64,000 nucleotides of DNA from Erysipelatoclostridium sp. An173 (GCF_002160495.1 NZ_NFKR01000010.1:1-64000); one strand, 5' to 3'; counted from the stretch's first letter, positions 16,962-26,981 are shown. Notes: generated from the letters alone by a model not told the origin. Translations and numbers: made by a program.

Positions 16962-18755
16962 TTAAAACCCAAAGAATTCTAAAAATTTTTCTAAAATAGA
17001 TTTTTCTTTCTCTACTTTAACTGTTTGCTTCTTTTCTACCTTTTTTTCAATTGCTGGTGTTGTAATAACAAACTGAATATCATAAACAGTACTGTTATTA
17101 GAAGAAACATAAGATACAACCTGGTAATCATCATTACTAAATTCACTTAACATTTCACTTATAGAATCATCAACCATAGAGTCAATATCATTAGTCTGAT
17201 TTTTGAATTCCGTTGTTCCTTTAACTAATTCTTGTGTTCCTTGATACAAATCACTAGTACCATTAGCAAGCGTTAAAGATCCTGTATATATTTGTTCATA
17301 GCCCTCTACAATCTGATTTAAAGCATTAGTGTAGTTATTAAAACCATTATTTAAATTACCATAGTTAGCAGCCAGGGTACTAATTCCTGTTTTAAGTTGA
17401 TCCATGTTCTCTAAGATCGTTGTTAATTCATTTGCTAAATTAATTATCTCTTGATTAAATAATCGATAGTTTTCTTCTAACATCAAAGCCCCATTAATAA
17501 CAGTGTTCCCTGAAATGTCCGGACTTAACTGGTTATTAAATTGCTCTAAAATTTTTTCACTTTCAGCTCCTGCCTTTAATAAAATAATTAATTGACTATA
17601 AAATTCACTATTGGCTGGATCGGTAGCAATTAACGACTCCAACTTAGCAATCATTTCTTCACTTTGATTATAAACTGAACTAATTGATCCACCAGTTGCA
17701 TTTTTATATTGTTCGATCGCCTGATTCATTGAATTTAAAGAGGCTACTAAAGTGCTAATACCTGTTTGAATTTGATTGGTGCTATCAATTAATTGATTTA
17801 TTTTTGTAGCATCAATATCTATTTTTTGTAATGTACTATCGATTATAGATAATGCTTCTTGTACTTCTTTTGAACCACTTGTTAATTTATCAGACTGTTG
17901 ATTCAAAGTAACTAAGGCTGTTTTAATTTGATTAATGCCATTTACTAAATCGTTACTTCCTTGATCTAACGATGAAGCACCAATATTTAGATCATTAGCC
18001 CCACTATCTAATTGATTAACAGCACTTTGTACTTCTCCAATTTTATTATCTATCAAGCTAGTATTAATATTACTTTTATCTATCGCTAAATTTAAACGAA
18101 TTCCGTTAATAGAAATTCCACCCATTTCAAAATCTGTTACATCACTAGTAATTTCTAATGTTTCACTATTACCAGGTAAAAGTGTATAAGTAATTTGTTT
18201 ATTATCACCAGCATTAGCAATCATTGCCCCATTTGCAATAATATTTTTACAATTATTGCTGTTTAAACTAGCTGTTATTTGTAAAGCATAATTATTAAAA
18301 TACACTTCATTAACATCTTTATTTTCAGTAATTTCGATTCTTATAGTTAATTTTCCTTTACAACCAGCAACCTTATTGTCCGCTATTTTTTTACCATTTA
18401 AATAATAACTAATTTTAAAGTTCCATGGTAAACTTGGATCTTCCAAATATCCTTGATAAGATAATTTTTCTTCATCAGTAGTTGCCTTAACCTGATTATT
18501 TTTATAAACCAATTTATCAGTACTACTCAAATTTTTTACCTGACTATAATTTCCATAATCAATTAATTTATTATTTTGAGGATAAACGATATTAACTACA
18601 TAACTTTCATCAACAGTACCATCCTGATTTAAATTTGCATAAATAACTTCTTCTTTAGGACTTGAAGGTTCAATTCCTTGAATCGGAATAATACAATTAC
18701 CAGCAACTACGCTACAAAGCCCTAAAACCAATATTTTATTACTTATTTTCATCAT
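16962..18755 (-). CDS. Secreted coiled-coil partner of MMPL transporter
   Basis: A 597-aa exported protein. Signal peptide MMKISNKILVLGLCSVVAGNCIIPIQG; residues about 30-225 form beta-rich domains; residues about 230-540 contain many 'L.(S/N)G...L..G...L' heptads (e.g. LDSGANDLNIGASSLDQGS), the extended helical pattern of YhgE/Pip and X-x10 repeats. There is a basic C-terminal tail. It overlaps the upstream MMPL gene by 17 bp, so the two are co-translated. Paired proteins of this kind are commonly found with Firmicute MMPL exporters and may form the periplasm-like conduit across the wall. Function is inferred from the pairing. Confidence 0.75.
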   Translation of the reverse strand: MMKISNKILVLGLCSVVAGNCIIPIQGIEPSSPKEEVIYANLNQDGTVDESYVVNIVYPQNNKLIDYGNYSQVKNLSSTDKLVYKNNQVKATTDEEKLSYQGYLEDPSLPWNFKISYYLNGKKIADNKVAGCKGKLTIRIEITENKDVNEVYFNNYALQITASLNSNNCKNIIANGAMIANAGDNKQITYTLLPGNSETLEITSDVTDFEMGGISINGIRLNLAIDKSNINTSLIDNKIGEVQSAVNQLDSGANDLNIGASSLDQGSNDLVNGINQIKTALVTLNQQSDKLTSGSKEVQEALSIIDSTLQKIDIDATKINQLIDSTNQIQTGISTLVASLNSMNQAIEQYKNATGGSISSVYNQSEEMIAKLESLIATDPANSEFYSQLIILLKAGAESEKILEQFNNQLSPDISGNTVINGALMLEENYRLFNQEIINLANELTTILENMDQLKTGISTLAANYGNLNNGFNNYTNALNQIVEGYEQIYTGSLTLANGTSDLYQGTQELVKGTTEFKNQTNDIDSMVDDSISEMLSEFSNDDYQVVSYVSSNNSTVYDIQFVITTPAIEKKVEKKQTVKVEKEKSILEKFLEFFGF

Positions 18756-20811
18756 TAATAACTTCCTTTCTATTTTTAGAAAACCTAAATTTCAAAATCC
18801 AGCGATCAAATAAAGTTAAAAAACCAGGTAACGCTAGTAAAACAAACATCAAACTAAATAACGTTCCTCGATACAATAAGATTCCTAACTCAGCTAATAT
18901 TCCATGAGTAGAAATTTTTCCCAATATAAAACCTACAATTGTTAAAATTGATCCACTCGTTAAAATAGGTAAAGTCGAATATCTAATAGCATGATCTAAT
19001 GCTGATATTTTAGAGCGCTTTTTACGAGTATTTAAATATCGATTTGAAAAAGCAATAGCGTAATCAACTGTAGCCCCCAATTGAATTGAACTAATAATCA
19101 AATATGAAATATAGAAAATAGGTTCATTTGTTAAAGCTGGCAATGATAGATTAACCCAAATTGCTCCTTCAATTACTAAAACTAATACTGCTGGTAATAA
19201 AATAGTTTTAGTAGTTAAAACAATGATTATAAATACTGCTATGATAGCTACTGCATTTACTAGTTTCATGTCTGCTGTTGTTACATTTTTCATATCATAA
19301 GTAGAAGGTACTGTACCAGCAAGATGATATTCTTCGTAATATTCACTAGTAATCTGCTTAATTTCTTGAACATTATCAAATGCCTGGTCACCTTCATAAT
19401 CACTGTCAATTGTTAAAACAAAGCGAGTGTAATTTTCACCATCAAGCTGATCTAGTAAGCTTTCATCCAAATACTCTTTAGGCACTGATACCCCAGCACT
19501 ATCAACATAAGAAATAATATCCTTGACATAATCAAGCTGATTCAATTCATCTGATAACTGTCCTTCTATCGCTGTTGAGCCTTTTGGTACCATTAAAACC
19601 ATTTGATTCGATTTACCAAAGATACTTTCAATTTTAGTAGTATCTTCATAATATTCCGTTCCATTTGTTAATATATGGCTAGAGCCATAATAAAAAGTAT
19701 TTTGATTTTGTATAAAATAGCAAGGAATTGCCAAAACAAAAAAGATAACTACCATTACATATCTGATTTTCAAAACAAATTTAGAAAAATATTTAAATGT
19801 TGGCATAAATGAACGATGTTCAAATTTTTCAATCACTTTATAAAACTGTACCGATACTGCTGGTAAAAATGTAAAAACTACAATTATCGTGATAATAATC
19901 GATTTAGTCATTACTAATCCCAAATCTACACCTAGTTTAAATTTCATTAATAACAAAGCTGCAAAACCAATTATTGTTGTTAATGCAGAAGCACTAATTG
20001 AACTAAATGAGTTTTTTACAGCCTTGGTCATTGCTAAAACACTATCATCACCACTTTTACGATAGGTTGCAAAACGATCCATTAAAAAAATTGAGTAGTC
20101 CATAGAAACAGCTAACTGTAAAATACTACCGGCAGCATTAGAAACAAAGCTAATTTCTCCTAATAATATATTAGTCCCACGATTGATCAAAACTGCTATT
20201 CCAATTGTCAGCATAAAAATTATTGGATCTGCCCATGATGTTGTAGTTAAAAATAAAATTACAAAGACAACAATTACTGCAATTATAGCAATTTTTTTAA
20301 CTTCAGGTTCCGTGGCTTCAGTTGCAGCGGCTGTCGAAACTGCATCACCCGTTAAACTAATTTTTTTTGTTGTTAAAGTTTTTATCTCATCAATGGCAGT
20401 AATGGCTTTATCCGTATCTAATGCAACACTATATAAAGTACTGTTATCTTGATAATATGTTTCAACAATACTAGAATCCATCATTTCTAATGGAACTGTT
20501 ATATCTTGTGAGTCGTCTAACCACGTAACTGAATTTACACCATCTACTGATAATAATTGTTCTTTAAACTCCAATGCTTCAGGAATAGAGATATCTTCAA
20601 CCATAATTCTAGCGTTAGGTACATCACTATCAAATTCATTCTCCATTGTCTCCAAAGCAATCGTTGAAGCTGCACTTTCTGGTAAATAATCATTAATATT
20701 ATAATTTACAGCTACAAATGTTGATAATATGGCACTCATTAAAGCTAAAACCACATAAAAAACAATTATAATACGACGATGCTTTAGTATTTTTTCAATA
20801 AATGCATCCAT
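18739..20811 (-). CDS. MMPL/RND-family transporter
   Basis: A 690-aa RND-superfamily membrane protein, MMPL type, with two repeated halves. Each has one helix, an extracellular domain and a five-to-six-helix bundle: first bundle about residues 170-340 (proton-relay Asp in AVSMDYSIFLMDRFAT), second about 515-680 (GATVDYAIAFSNRYL). The conserved S/D-Y pair in both halves supports proton-driven export, of lipids or hydrophobic compounds. AGGAGGTT precedes ATG 20811. It is divergent from a TetR-type regulator that likely controls it, and is followed by its coiled-coil partner. Confidence 0.9.
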   Translation of the reverse strand: MDAFIEKILKHRRIIIVFYVVLALMSAILSTFVAVNYNINDYLPESAASTIALETMENEFDSDVPNARIMVEDISIPEALEFKEQLLSVDGVNSVTWLDDSQDITVPLEMMDSSIVETYYQDNSTLYSVALDTDKAITAIDEIKTLTTKKISLTGDAVSTAAATEATEPEVKKIAIIAVIVVFVILFLTTTSWADPIIFMLTIGIAVLINRGTNILLGEISFVSNAAGSILQLAVSMDYSIFLMDRFATYRKSGDDSVLAMTKAVKNSFSSISASALTTIIGFAALLLMKFKLGVDLGLVMTKSIIITIIVVFTFLPAVSVQFYKVIEKFEHRSFMPTFKYFSKFVLKIRYVMVVIFFVLAIPCYFIQNQNTFYYGSSHILTNGTEYYEDTTKIESIFGKSNQMVLMVPKGSTAIEGQLSDELNQLDYVKDIISYVDSAGVSVPKEYLDESLLDQLDGENYTRFVLTIDSDYEGDQAFDNVQEIKQITSEYYEEYHLAGTVPSTYDMKNVTTADMKLVNAVAIIAVFIIIVLTTKTILLPAVLVLVIEGAIWVNLSLPALTNEPIFYISYLIISSIQLGATVDYAIAFSNRYLNTRKKRSKISALDHAIRYSTLPILTSGSILTIVGFILGKISTHGILAELGILLYRGTLFSLMFVLLALPGFLTLFDRWILKFRFSKNRKEVINDENK

Positions 20812-20852
20812 TTTAACCTCCTTTAATAAACGTAAGTTTATAAATCAACATA

Positions 20853-20892
20853 TAGTTAATAAATTGACACTTGTTTATTTATTAACTATAAT
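20853..20892 (+). promoter_or_regulatory. tetR promoter with overlapping inverted-repeat operator
   Basis: TAGTTAATAAAT (20853-20864) is repeated inverted as ATTTATTAACTA (20877-20888), perfect 12-bp arms with a 12-bp spacer. It covers a consensus plus-strand promoter: TTGACA (20864-20869), 17-bp spacer, TATAAT (20887-20892). A dimeric TetR-type repressor binding here would shut its own gene and probably the divergent MMPL operon. Confidence 0.8.
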
Positions 20893-20983
20893 TAAATTAT
20901 ATGCAGTAATGATTGGTATATTCAATATGCAATCTACTAGCTAATGTTGAAAAATCAACATTTTTAAAAAAGGAGTTGATATT

Positions 20984-21547
20984 ATGGTAAACAAATCAAG
21001 TAACAATCGCAGTGTTCGTAAAACCAAAAAAATTTTAACTAATAATTTAATTACTTTACTTAAAAAAAAGCCTATAAATCAAATTTCAGTTAAAGAACTT
21101 ACTGATTTATGTGATTTAAATCGCGGTACTTTTTATCTGCATTACAAAGATATTTATGATATGATTGAATGTCTTGAAAATGAAATAATTGAAGATCTTC
21201 ATAAAATTTTAAATGATTATAAATTAAATCGTCCTTTGGATCTTTTAGACCCACTGTTTTCATATATTTATGAAAATCGTGATTTAACTATGGTATTAAT
21301 TGGTGAACATGGTGATATTTCTTTTTCATCTAAATTGATTGAAATTGTAAAAATCTATTGTTTCGATACATGGAAAAAAGAATTTAAAATTAATGATGAT
21401 GAAATTTATGAAATATATTTTAAATTTATTACTTCTGGATTTTTAGGAGTTTGCGACATGTGGTATAATAGCAGTTTTAATATTCAGCCACACAAATTGG
21501 CTATTTTAGTTGATGAAATAATATCTAGTGGCATTTTAAATAGCTAA
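20984..21547 (+). CDS. TetR/AcrR-family regulator
   Basis: A 187-aa TetR-type repressor. The HTH lies at about residues 12-58: SVKELTDLCDLNRGTFYLHYKDIYDMIE, the diagnostic recognition helix. The C-terminal ligand domain resembles the TetR_C of Firmicute regulators controlling membrane or export genes. AAAGGAGTTGAT precedes ATG 20984. It is divergent from the MMPL operon with a strong inverted repeat overlapping its own promoter. The inducer is unknown. Confidence 0.9.
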   Translation: MVNKSSNNRSVRKTKKILTNNLITLLKKKPINQISVKELTDLCDLNRGTFYLHYKDIYDMIECLENEIIEDLHKILNDYKLNRPLDLLDPLFSYIYENRDLTMVLIGEHGDISFSSKLIEIVKIYCFDTWKKEFKINDDEIYEIYFKFITSGFLGVCDMWYNSSFNIQPHKLAILVDEIISSGILNS

Positions 21548-21586
21548 AAAATTTCTATTACTAACACTTTTTAAATTTGATAATCA

Positions 21587-21618
21587 AAAAACAGAAATTC
21601 AAACGAATTTCTGTTTTT
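21587..21618. terminator. Bidirectional terminator, tetR / HAD
   Basis: AAAAACAGAAATTC (21587-21600), loop AAAC, GAATTTCTGTTTTT (21605-21618): a perfect 14-bp stem between convergent genes. Confidence 0.88.
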
Positions 21619-21653
21619 ATCTTTTTAAACTAATTATAATATTTTAAAATTTT

Positions 21654-22472
21654 TTATAAAATATACTCTTCGATAAATTTACCAATTCCATCACTATCAT
21701 TATCATCACAAATATAATCAGCAACACTCTTAGTTTTGTCACTACCATTTTCCATGACAACACCAACACCAGCGTTTAAAGTCATATCATAGTCATTATC
21801 AGCATCACCAAATGAACATATATCAGCCATAGATATACCGTGTAATTTCATAACTTCTTTTAAACCATTAGTTTTAGATACTCGTGGATCCATATATTCA
21901 TATAAAATACTAGCTGTTTTTAATGAAGCTGATTTATAATTTGGATTTGAAAAAGATTTACTTTTTTCAATAACAGTATCCATATACTCTGGTTTACAAA
22001 TTATTATTAATTTAGCACGTGGTTTGCTTAAAAACTCATTAAAATCAACTACTTGATAATCAACTCGATCATCTTTTGCTAATTTACGAATATATTCATC
22101 ATCTTTAGGTGAAAATAATATTCCTTGATCTGGAATAGCGAAATTTAAATCCATGCCTTCATAATGACGCATAATGTCTTTGATTAATTCACCATCAAGA
22201 GGATAGCTTGATTTTTCAACATTTAATTGATAATCATAGATTTCACTTCCACCAGTACCAACTATAGTATCTACTAAGCCTGCAATTCCCCATGTCTTTA
22301 AAAGTGTTTTAACACTGTGAACATCTCTACCAGTACTTAAACCAAATAAAATTCCTTTGTCACGAGCTTTTTTTATTGCTTCTACAGTCATTGGACTTAC
22401 AATACCTTCATTATTTAATAATGTGCCATCTACATCACACATAATTGCTTTAATATTATCTAATTTACTCAT
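21654..22472 (-). CDS. HAD-superfamily Cof-type phosphatase
   Basis: A 272-aa cytosolic Cof-type HAD hydrolase, paralogous to the one at 14789-15580. Motif I DVDGTLLNN, motif II STGRD, motif III Lys in KTNGLKEVM, motif IV FGDADNDYDMTLNAGVGVVMENG. The predicted role is hydrolysis of a sugar phosphate or similar; substrate unknown. GGAAGAAAAG precedes ATG 22472. Stand-alone. Confidence 0.9.
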   Translation of the reverse strand: MSKLDNIKAIMCDVDGTLLNNEGIVSPMTVEAIKKARDKGILFGLSTGRDVHSVKTLLKTWGIAGLVDTIVGTGGSEIYDYQLNVEKSSYPLDGELIKDIMRHYEGMDLNFAIPDQGILFSPKDDEYIRKLAKDDRVDYQVVDFNEFLSKPRAKLIIICKPEYMDTVIEKSKSFSNPNYKSASLKTASILYEYMDPRVSKTNGLKEVMKLHGISMADICSFGDADNDYDMTLNAGVGVVMENGSDKTKSVADYICDDNDSDGIGKFIEEYIL

Positions 22473-22608
22473 CTTTTCTTCCTCCGCTTGCTACTAATTA
22501 TTTTAGTAAGGGATTATTTATTATCAAACAATTTTAATTTATTTGTAATTTATTATCATAAATACTTCATCTTGTAATTATTTTTTTGATAAAAAAATAA
22601 CAATTATT

Positions 22609-22634
22609 AAAAGCTAACTATTACGTTAGCTTTT
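22609..22634 (-). terminator. Terminator of PPK2 gene
   Basis: AAAAGCTAAC (22609-22618) / GTTAGCTTTT (22625-22634), overlapping the stop codon. Confidence 0.75.
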
Positions 22635-24111
22635 AATCAACATCTTTAATTTTCTTTTCAATTTCATCAATGACTATTTTCATTGCTTTAATACGAGCAT
22701 ACTTTTTATCATTAGATTCTAATACAAACCATGGTGCAAATTCAGTATTAGTTTTTTGTAACATCTCAGTAACCGCATTTTCATATAAATCCCATTTTTC
22801 ACGATTACGCCAATCTTCATCAGTAATTTTCCATTGTTTTTCTGGTGTGTTTTGACGTTCTGTAAATCTTGCTAATTGCGTATCTTTATCAATTTGTACC
22901 CAGAATTTAATTACTACTGCACCCCAATCAGACAATTCTTTTTCAAATTCATTCATTTCATTATAAGCTCTTTGCCAATCATTTTCACTACAGAATCCTT
23001 CCAGCCGCTCAACCATTACCCGACCATACCAGGTCCGATCATAAATAGCCACATGACCGTCTTTTGGAAGGCGTTTATAAAAACGCCAAAGATAATGTCG
23101 ATTAATTTCACTTTTATCAGGAGCAGCTATTGGATATACTGTATAACCCCGTGGATCTAATCCAGAAGTAACTCTTTTTATATTACCACCTTTTCCAGCA
23201 GCGTCCCAACCTTCATAAGCAATAATAACCGGTATTTTTTTACGATAAATAATATTATGTAATTTTCTAAGTTTTTTACGACATTTTTTTAATTCTTTAC
23301 GATATGTTTCTTCATCGATTGTTAAACTTAAATCACATTCATTAAGATTAATTGTTTCCCTTAGTGGATAAATATTATCAATGATCAAGGCATCTTTCTT
23401 TTCGTGATCTAAACGATTTTGAATACAACTCATTAAAGTTTCTAATACTTGCAATTGCGCTAATTTTTTATTAGTAGCATCAATAACATACCATGGTGCA
23501 TAAGCTGGATTAGTTTGATTCATGTAATCATTATATAGATTCAAATATTCATCATAATGTTTATTTTGCCAAATATCATCATCACTAATACGCCATTTAG
23601 TATTTTTATGCTTTAATAATCGTTTCATTCTTTTAGCTTGTTCTTCTTTAGAAATGTGGAAGAAGAATTTAATTACTAAATAACCATTATCTACTAATGT
23701 TCGTTCAAAATTATTGACACTTTGAACTCTTGCAACATATTCTTTTCTAGAAATATCTTGATAAATATACTGTTTTACAATATCATTCATCCAGCCATGA
23801 TCATAAAATGTTGCCATTCCATTTTCTGGAATTCGTATAAAGTGACGATATAAAAATGGTTTTCGAGTCTCATCCTCACTAATTTTATTCATTGTTTCAA
23901 CAGTATAAAAACGGGGATCCATGTTTTGAATAACCTTACCTAAAGTCGTCCCAATTCCAGAAGCACCCCAGCCTTCAAATAAAACAACTACTGGCAATTT
24001 CTTTTCTTTTAATACCATTTGTTTTCTAGATAACTCTAGCTTAGCATTTTCTAAACATTCCTCAATATCATCTGCCAATTCTATTTCTTCAAACCTATAT
24101 TCTTTTAACAT
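22633..24111 (-). CDS. pap: Polyphosphate:AMP phosphotransferase (two-domain PPK2)
   Basis: A 492-aa protein with two tandem PPK2 (polyphosphate kinase 2) domains. The N-terminal half has a degenerate P-loop (FEGWGASGIGTTLG, Gly-Ile-Gly where Gly-Lys-Gly is expected); the C-terminal half has the catalytic YEGWDAAGKGGNIKR and the lid motif YDRTWYGRVMVERLEGF. This layout is that of class II PPK2 polyphosphate:AMP phosphotransferases, which make ADP from AMP with polyphosphate. Length matches. GGAGG precedes ATG 24111. A cre-like palindrome at 24146-24159 lies just upstream, suggesting catabolite control. Confidence 0.88.
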   Translation of the reverse strand: MLKEYRFEEIELADDIEECLENAKLELSRKQMVLKEKKLPVVVLFEGWGASGIGTTLGKVIQNMDPRFYTVETMNKISEDETRKPFLYRHFIRIPENGMATFYDHGWMNDIVKQYIYQDISRKEYVARVQSVNNFERTLVDNGYLVIKFFFHISKEEQAKRMKRLLKHKNTKWRISDDDIWQNKHYDEYLNLYNDYMNQTNPAYAPWYVIDATNKKLAQLQVLETLMSCIQNRLDHEKKDALIIDNIYPLRETINLNECDLSLTIDEETYRKELKKCRKKLRKLHNIIYRKKIPVIIAYEGWDAAGKGGNIKRVTSGLDPRGYTVYPIAAPDKSEINRHYLWRFYKRLPKDGHVAIYDRTWYGRVMVERLEGFCSENDWQRAYNEMNEFEKELSDWGAVVIKFWVQIDKDTQLARFTERQNTPEKQWKITDEDWRNREKWDLYENAVTEMLQKTNTEFAPWFVLESNDKKYARIKAMKIVIDEIEKKIKDVD

Positions 24112-24145
24112 AACTTTCCTCCTTGTTTTTATTTTAGCACTCTAG

Positions 24146-24159
24146 TGTAAGCGCTTAAA
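24146..24159 (-). promoter_or_regulatory. cre-like site upstream of PPK2 gene
   Basis: TGTAAGCGCTTAAA fits the catabolite-responsive element pattern, with a central AAGCGCTT palindrome, 35 bp before the start codon. Bound CcpA would affect initiation or elongation. Inferred from motif only. Confidence 0.45.
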
Positions 24160-24389
24160 GTGAAATAAATTAAAAAGCGCCAAAATTACTCAATATCTTA
24201 TTTTTTACCTTATATTCAAGTAAAATAATCATTAATCAAGGAGTTTTTTATTAATGGACTACTTTTTATCGTAATAAAATACTAATTCAAAATATGAAAA
24301 TATTTATATCTATGGTATAATATTTATAAAGATAAACCCACTAAGTGATAATCTAAAATGATTATCACTTTTTAAAAAAGAGGTCTTGT

Positions 24390-24968
24390 ATGAAAGAAAC
24401 ATATAGTAAGAATTATTTTGAAAAATATGCTGCTTTAACCCTAATGAAAATTTTAAATGTTGCAGAAAATCAAATTATCCAATCAGATCGACCAGATTTA
24501 CGTATTCCAGATTGTAATTATGGAATCGAAGTAACGCAGGCTTTAACTCCTGTGGAAGCTGTAGCCGATATTAAAAAACCACTTTATGCTATCTTACAAA
24601 TAAATCCTTTTGATCATAATGAAGATGATTTAGAATTTGTAATGCAAAAAATTGATAATGCAATTGAAAGAAAAGAGCAAAAAAGTAAAAATTATCAAAA
24701 ATATTTAAACAACGGTTTATACATTTTTTCCCATTGTCATAATTTACCAAAACATTTACTTGAAGAATATTTTAATAACCATCCATTAACAGATAGTTTC
24801 TATCAGCATATCTATATTAATTGTGTTAGTCATGTTTATCATTATCAATGTATTGATAATACTTTTGAACGCATTAACTATCATTATAGTGAATTATCTA
24901 AAATGAATCATATTGCTTTAGAATTTGAAAAACATTGTAAGAAAACTAGACGTAAAATTATCTTATAA
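24390..24968 (+). CDS. Conserved hypothetical protein, nuclease-like motif
   Basis: A 192-aa cytosolic protein, not assigned to a family. Near the N-terminus the string RPDLRIPDCNYGIEVTQAL has an Asp followed by Gly-Ile-Glu-Val, reminiscent of PD-(D/E)xK nuclease cores (D...ExV), but the usual Lys is replaced by Gln or Thr, so this is only a hint. The C-terminus is His/Tyr-rich (HYQCIDNTFERINYHYSEL). AAGAGGTCTTGT precedes ATG 24390. Single gene with its own terminator. Confidence 0.6.
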   Translation: MKETYSKNYFEKYAALTLMKILNVAENQIIQSDRPDLRIPDCNYGIEVTQALTPVEAVADIKKPLYAILQINPFDHNEDDLEFVMQKIDNAIERKEQKSKNYQKYLNNGLYIFSHCHNLPKHLLEEYFNNHPLTDSFYQHIYINCVSHVYHYQCIDNTFERINYHYSELSKMNHIALEFEKHCKKTRRKIIL

Positions 24969-24975
24969 ACAATCC

Positions 24976-25001
24976 AGCCACATTTCTAGTGGCTTTTTTA
25001 T
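24976..25001 (+). terminator. Terminator of 24390-24968 gene
   Basis: AGCCAC / GTGGCT stem (24976-24994) with 7-nt loop and T6. Confidence 0.82.
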
Positions 25002-25008
25002 ATTACAA

Positions 25009-25031
25009 AAAAGCGAGCATTGCTCGCTTAG
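25009..25031 (-). terminator. Terminator of MATE gene
   Basis: AAGCGAGC (25011-25018) / GCTCGCTT (25022-25029); an A-rich plus strand gives a U-run on the minus strand. Confidence 0.75.
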
Positions 25032-26383
25032 GTATTAAGACGATACTTCCAGCCACCTTTTAAAAATCTTCTAGCTAATAAAAAGCAGCGACTAACATTA
25101 TCTATAACCATCATAACCCAAACCGCTTCAATTCCTAAATTTAATAAATTAATCATAATAAAGCTGCCGGTTACTCTAATTCCCCACATCGTTATTAAAG
25201 AAAATACAAATGGTGCTTTAGTATCACCCATTCCATTGAATGTTCCCTCTAAAATAATTAAAATACCGTAGAACGGTTCCGAAACTGAAACTATTCTTAA
25301 TACCCGGGCTCCTAATCTGATTACTTCTGGATCAGGTGTAAAAATGCCCATTAGATTTTCTGCAAAAACAAACAATAATCCCCCACAAATAATCATCAAT
25401 AACACTGTCATGGCACAAATTAAATAAGTTACTTCTTTTACCCGATGTTCACTTTTTTGTCCAATGGCATTACCAACAAGCGTAGAAGCCGCACTTTGAA
25501 AACCATAACCTGGTATATAAAAAGCTTGTTCTGCTTGAATGGCAATTGTATGAGCCGCAAACCGAACAACTCCCAGCTTAGCTATCAGCGAAGAAAAAGT
25601 AACTTGACCCAGACAAATAACACTTCTTTCTAAGACTACTGGAATTCCTATCGATAGACATTCTTTAAATTCAGCTGGATAAAAATGAAAGCCAGTTTTC
25701 TTAAAATTAAAAGTTGGATTTCGATAATAGCGAACAAACATCATAACACCACCAGCTACAAATGATATTGCAGTAGCAATAGCGGCGCCAGCAACCCCCA
25801 TATTGGCACCATAAACAGTAATTCCAAATATTTGGCGCGTTGGATAAATTAAAAAGAAATTAAAAACAATATTTATTAAATTCATATATAAACTTATTAA
25901 CATCGGTGTTTTCATATCACTGACACCACGTAATAACGACGATAAAATCAATACTGTACATCTAAATAATAATGGAATAGAAATAATCAAAAAATATGTA
26001 GTTGCATCCTTACGAATAGCTGGTGCACCATTTAACCAGCCCGGCAAATACGGAGCAATGGCTACACAAATAACCGTCAATGTCAACCCAACTATCAATG
26101 TAAAAAAAAGTGCCTGCTGTCCAGTTCTTTGGACTTTTTCATGATTATTAGCCCCTACAGCCTGGGCACATACGGCCAATATCCCTACCCCAAAAGCAAT
26201 TGCAATACTTGTTACTAACCAGCATACAGTCGATGTTAATCCAACTGCTGCAGAAGCATTAGCACCTAGTGCTCCAACCATCGCAGTATCAACATAAGAA
26301 ACAACAACATTCATCGCTTCTTGAATTATTGCTGGCCAAGCTAAAAATAAAATTGGTTTAATCTGCTTTTGATACTTTTCCAC
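25028..26383 (-). CDS. MATE family efflux transporter
   Basis: A 451-aa MATE exporter, a different branch from the one at 4478-5812 (NorM/YisQ-like). It starts MEKYQKQIKPILFLAWPAIIQEAMNVVVSYVDTAMVG. The conserved second-half tract SIGIPVVLERSVICLGQV and RIVSVSEPFYGILIILEGTFNGMGDTKAP are family typical. Twelve hydrophobic helices are expected, and the length is normal. AGGTG precedes ATG 26383. The substrate cannot be told from sequence. Confidence 0.9.
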   Translation of the reverse strand: MEKYQKQIKPILFLAWPAIIQEAMNVVVSYVDTAMVGALGANASAAVGLTSTVCWLVTSIAIAFGVGILAVCAQAVGANNHEKVQRTGQQALFFTLIVGLTLTVICVAIAPYLPGWLNGAPAIRKDATTYFLIISIPLLFRCTVLILSSLLRGVSDMKTPMLISLYMNLINIVFNFFLIYPTRQIFGITVYGANMGVAGAAIATAISFVAGGVMMFVRYYRNPTFNFKKTGFHFYPAEFKECLSIGIPVVLERSVICLGQVTFSSLIAKLGVVRFAAHTIAIQAEQAFYIPGYGFQSAASTLVGNAIGQKSEHRVKEVTYLICAMTVLLMIICGGLLFVFAENLMGIFTPDPEVIRLGARVLRIVSVSEPFYGILIILEGTFNGMGDTKAPFVFSLITMWGIRVTGSFIMINLLNLGIEAVWVMMVIDNVSRCFLLARRFLKGGWKYRLNT

Positions 26384-26446
26384 ATTTTCACCTCCATCAA
26401 ATCACATTATCATTATACACATTTTTTATAATTCTTAAATAATAAA

Positions 26447-26470
26447 ATCTCTAATCATTCGACTAGAGAT
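26447..26470 (-). terminator. Weak terminator after DUF3842 gene
   Basis: ATCTCTA (26447-26453) / TAGAGAT (26464-26470), loop about 10 nt; T-rich flank on the minus strand. Confidence 0.5.
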
Positions 26471-26488
26471 CCAATTAAATAACAAAAT

Positions 26489-26899
26489 TTATTTCAATAT
26501 TTCTACCAGTTCTTTTATATATTCTTGAATTGATTTATTTTCAACTCCTAAAACATGTCCAGAACATTTACTTACTGGTATAAAATATTTTGTTGCTTCA
26601 CTAGCACTAATTGCACTAGCCATCGCTGGTGAAACTTCTCCATACATTGAATTAGCAAAAACAAAACCAATGGGACCAACGATCATCTTAGCATTTTTAG
26701 CATTATAGATAATTGCATTTTCACCTGTTGCCACAACATCAGCCCCAGCTTTTTTCATTCGATTAGTAGCTGCACTATTGGTTCCAATTGCAATTATAAA
26801 CAAATCATCTAATTCCTTTTTTAGTATTTCAACAACACTACTGCCAATTCCACCACCTTGGCCATCAATTACAACTATTTCCCTTTTTTCATTTGTCAT
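26489..26899 (-). CDS. DUF3842 family protein
   Basis: A 136-aa small Rossmann-like protein matching the DUF3842 family, with VVIDGQGGGIGSSVVEILKKEL at the N-terminus (a dinucleotide- or nucleotide-binding glycine loop) and IGTNSAATNRMKKAGADVVATGENA. The C-terminus CSGHVLGVENKSI carries conserved Cys and His residues. Biochemical role is unknown in the family. The start codon is ATG 26899 with AGAAGGGATATT upstream. Monocistronic. Confidence 0.85.
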   Translation of the reverse strand: MTNEKREIVVIDGQGGGIGSSVVEILKKELDDLFIIAIGTNSAATNRMKKAGADVVATGENAIIYNAKNAKMIVGPIGFVFANSMYGEVSPAMASAISASEATKYFIPVSKCSGHVLGVENKSIQEYIKELVEILK

Positions 26900-26981
26900 A
26901 TACTAATTTAATATCCCTTCTAAAGATTACTTTTTTATATTATACTCCTTAAAGCAAACTTCAAGTCAAGAAAAATAACAA

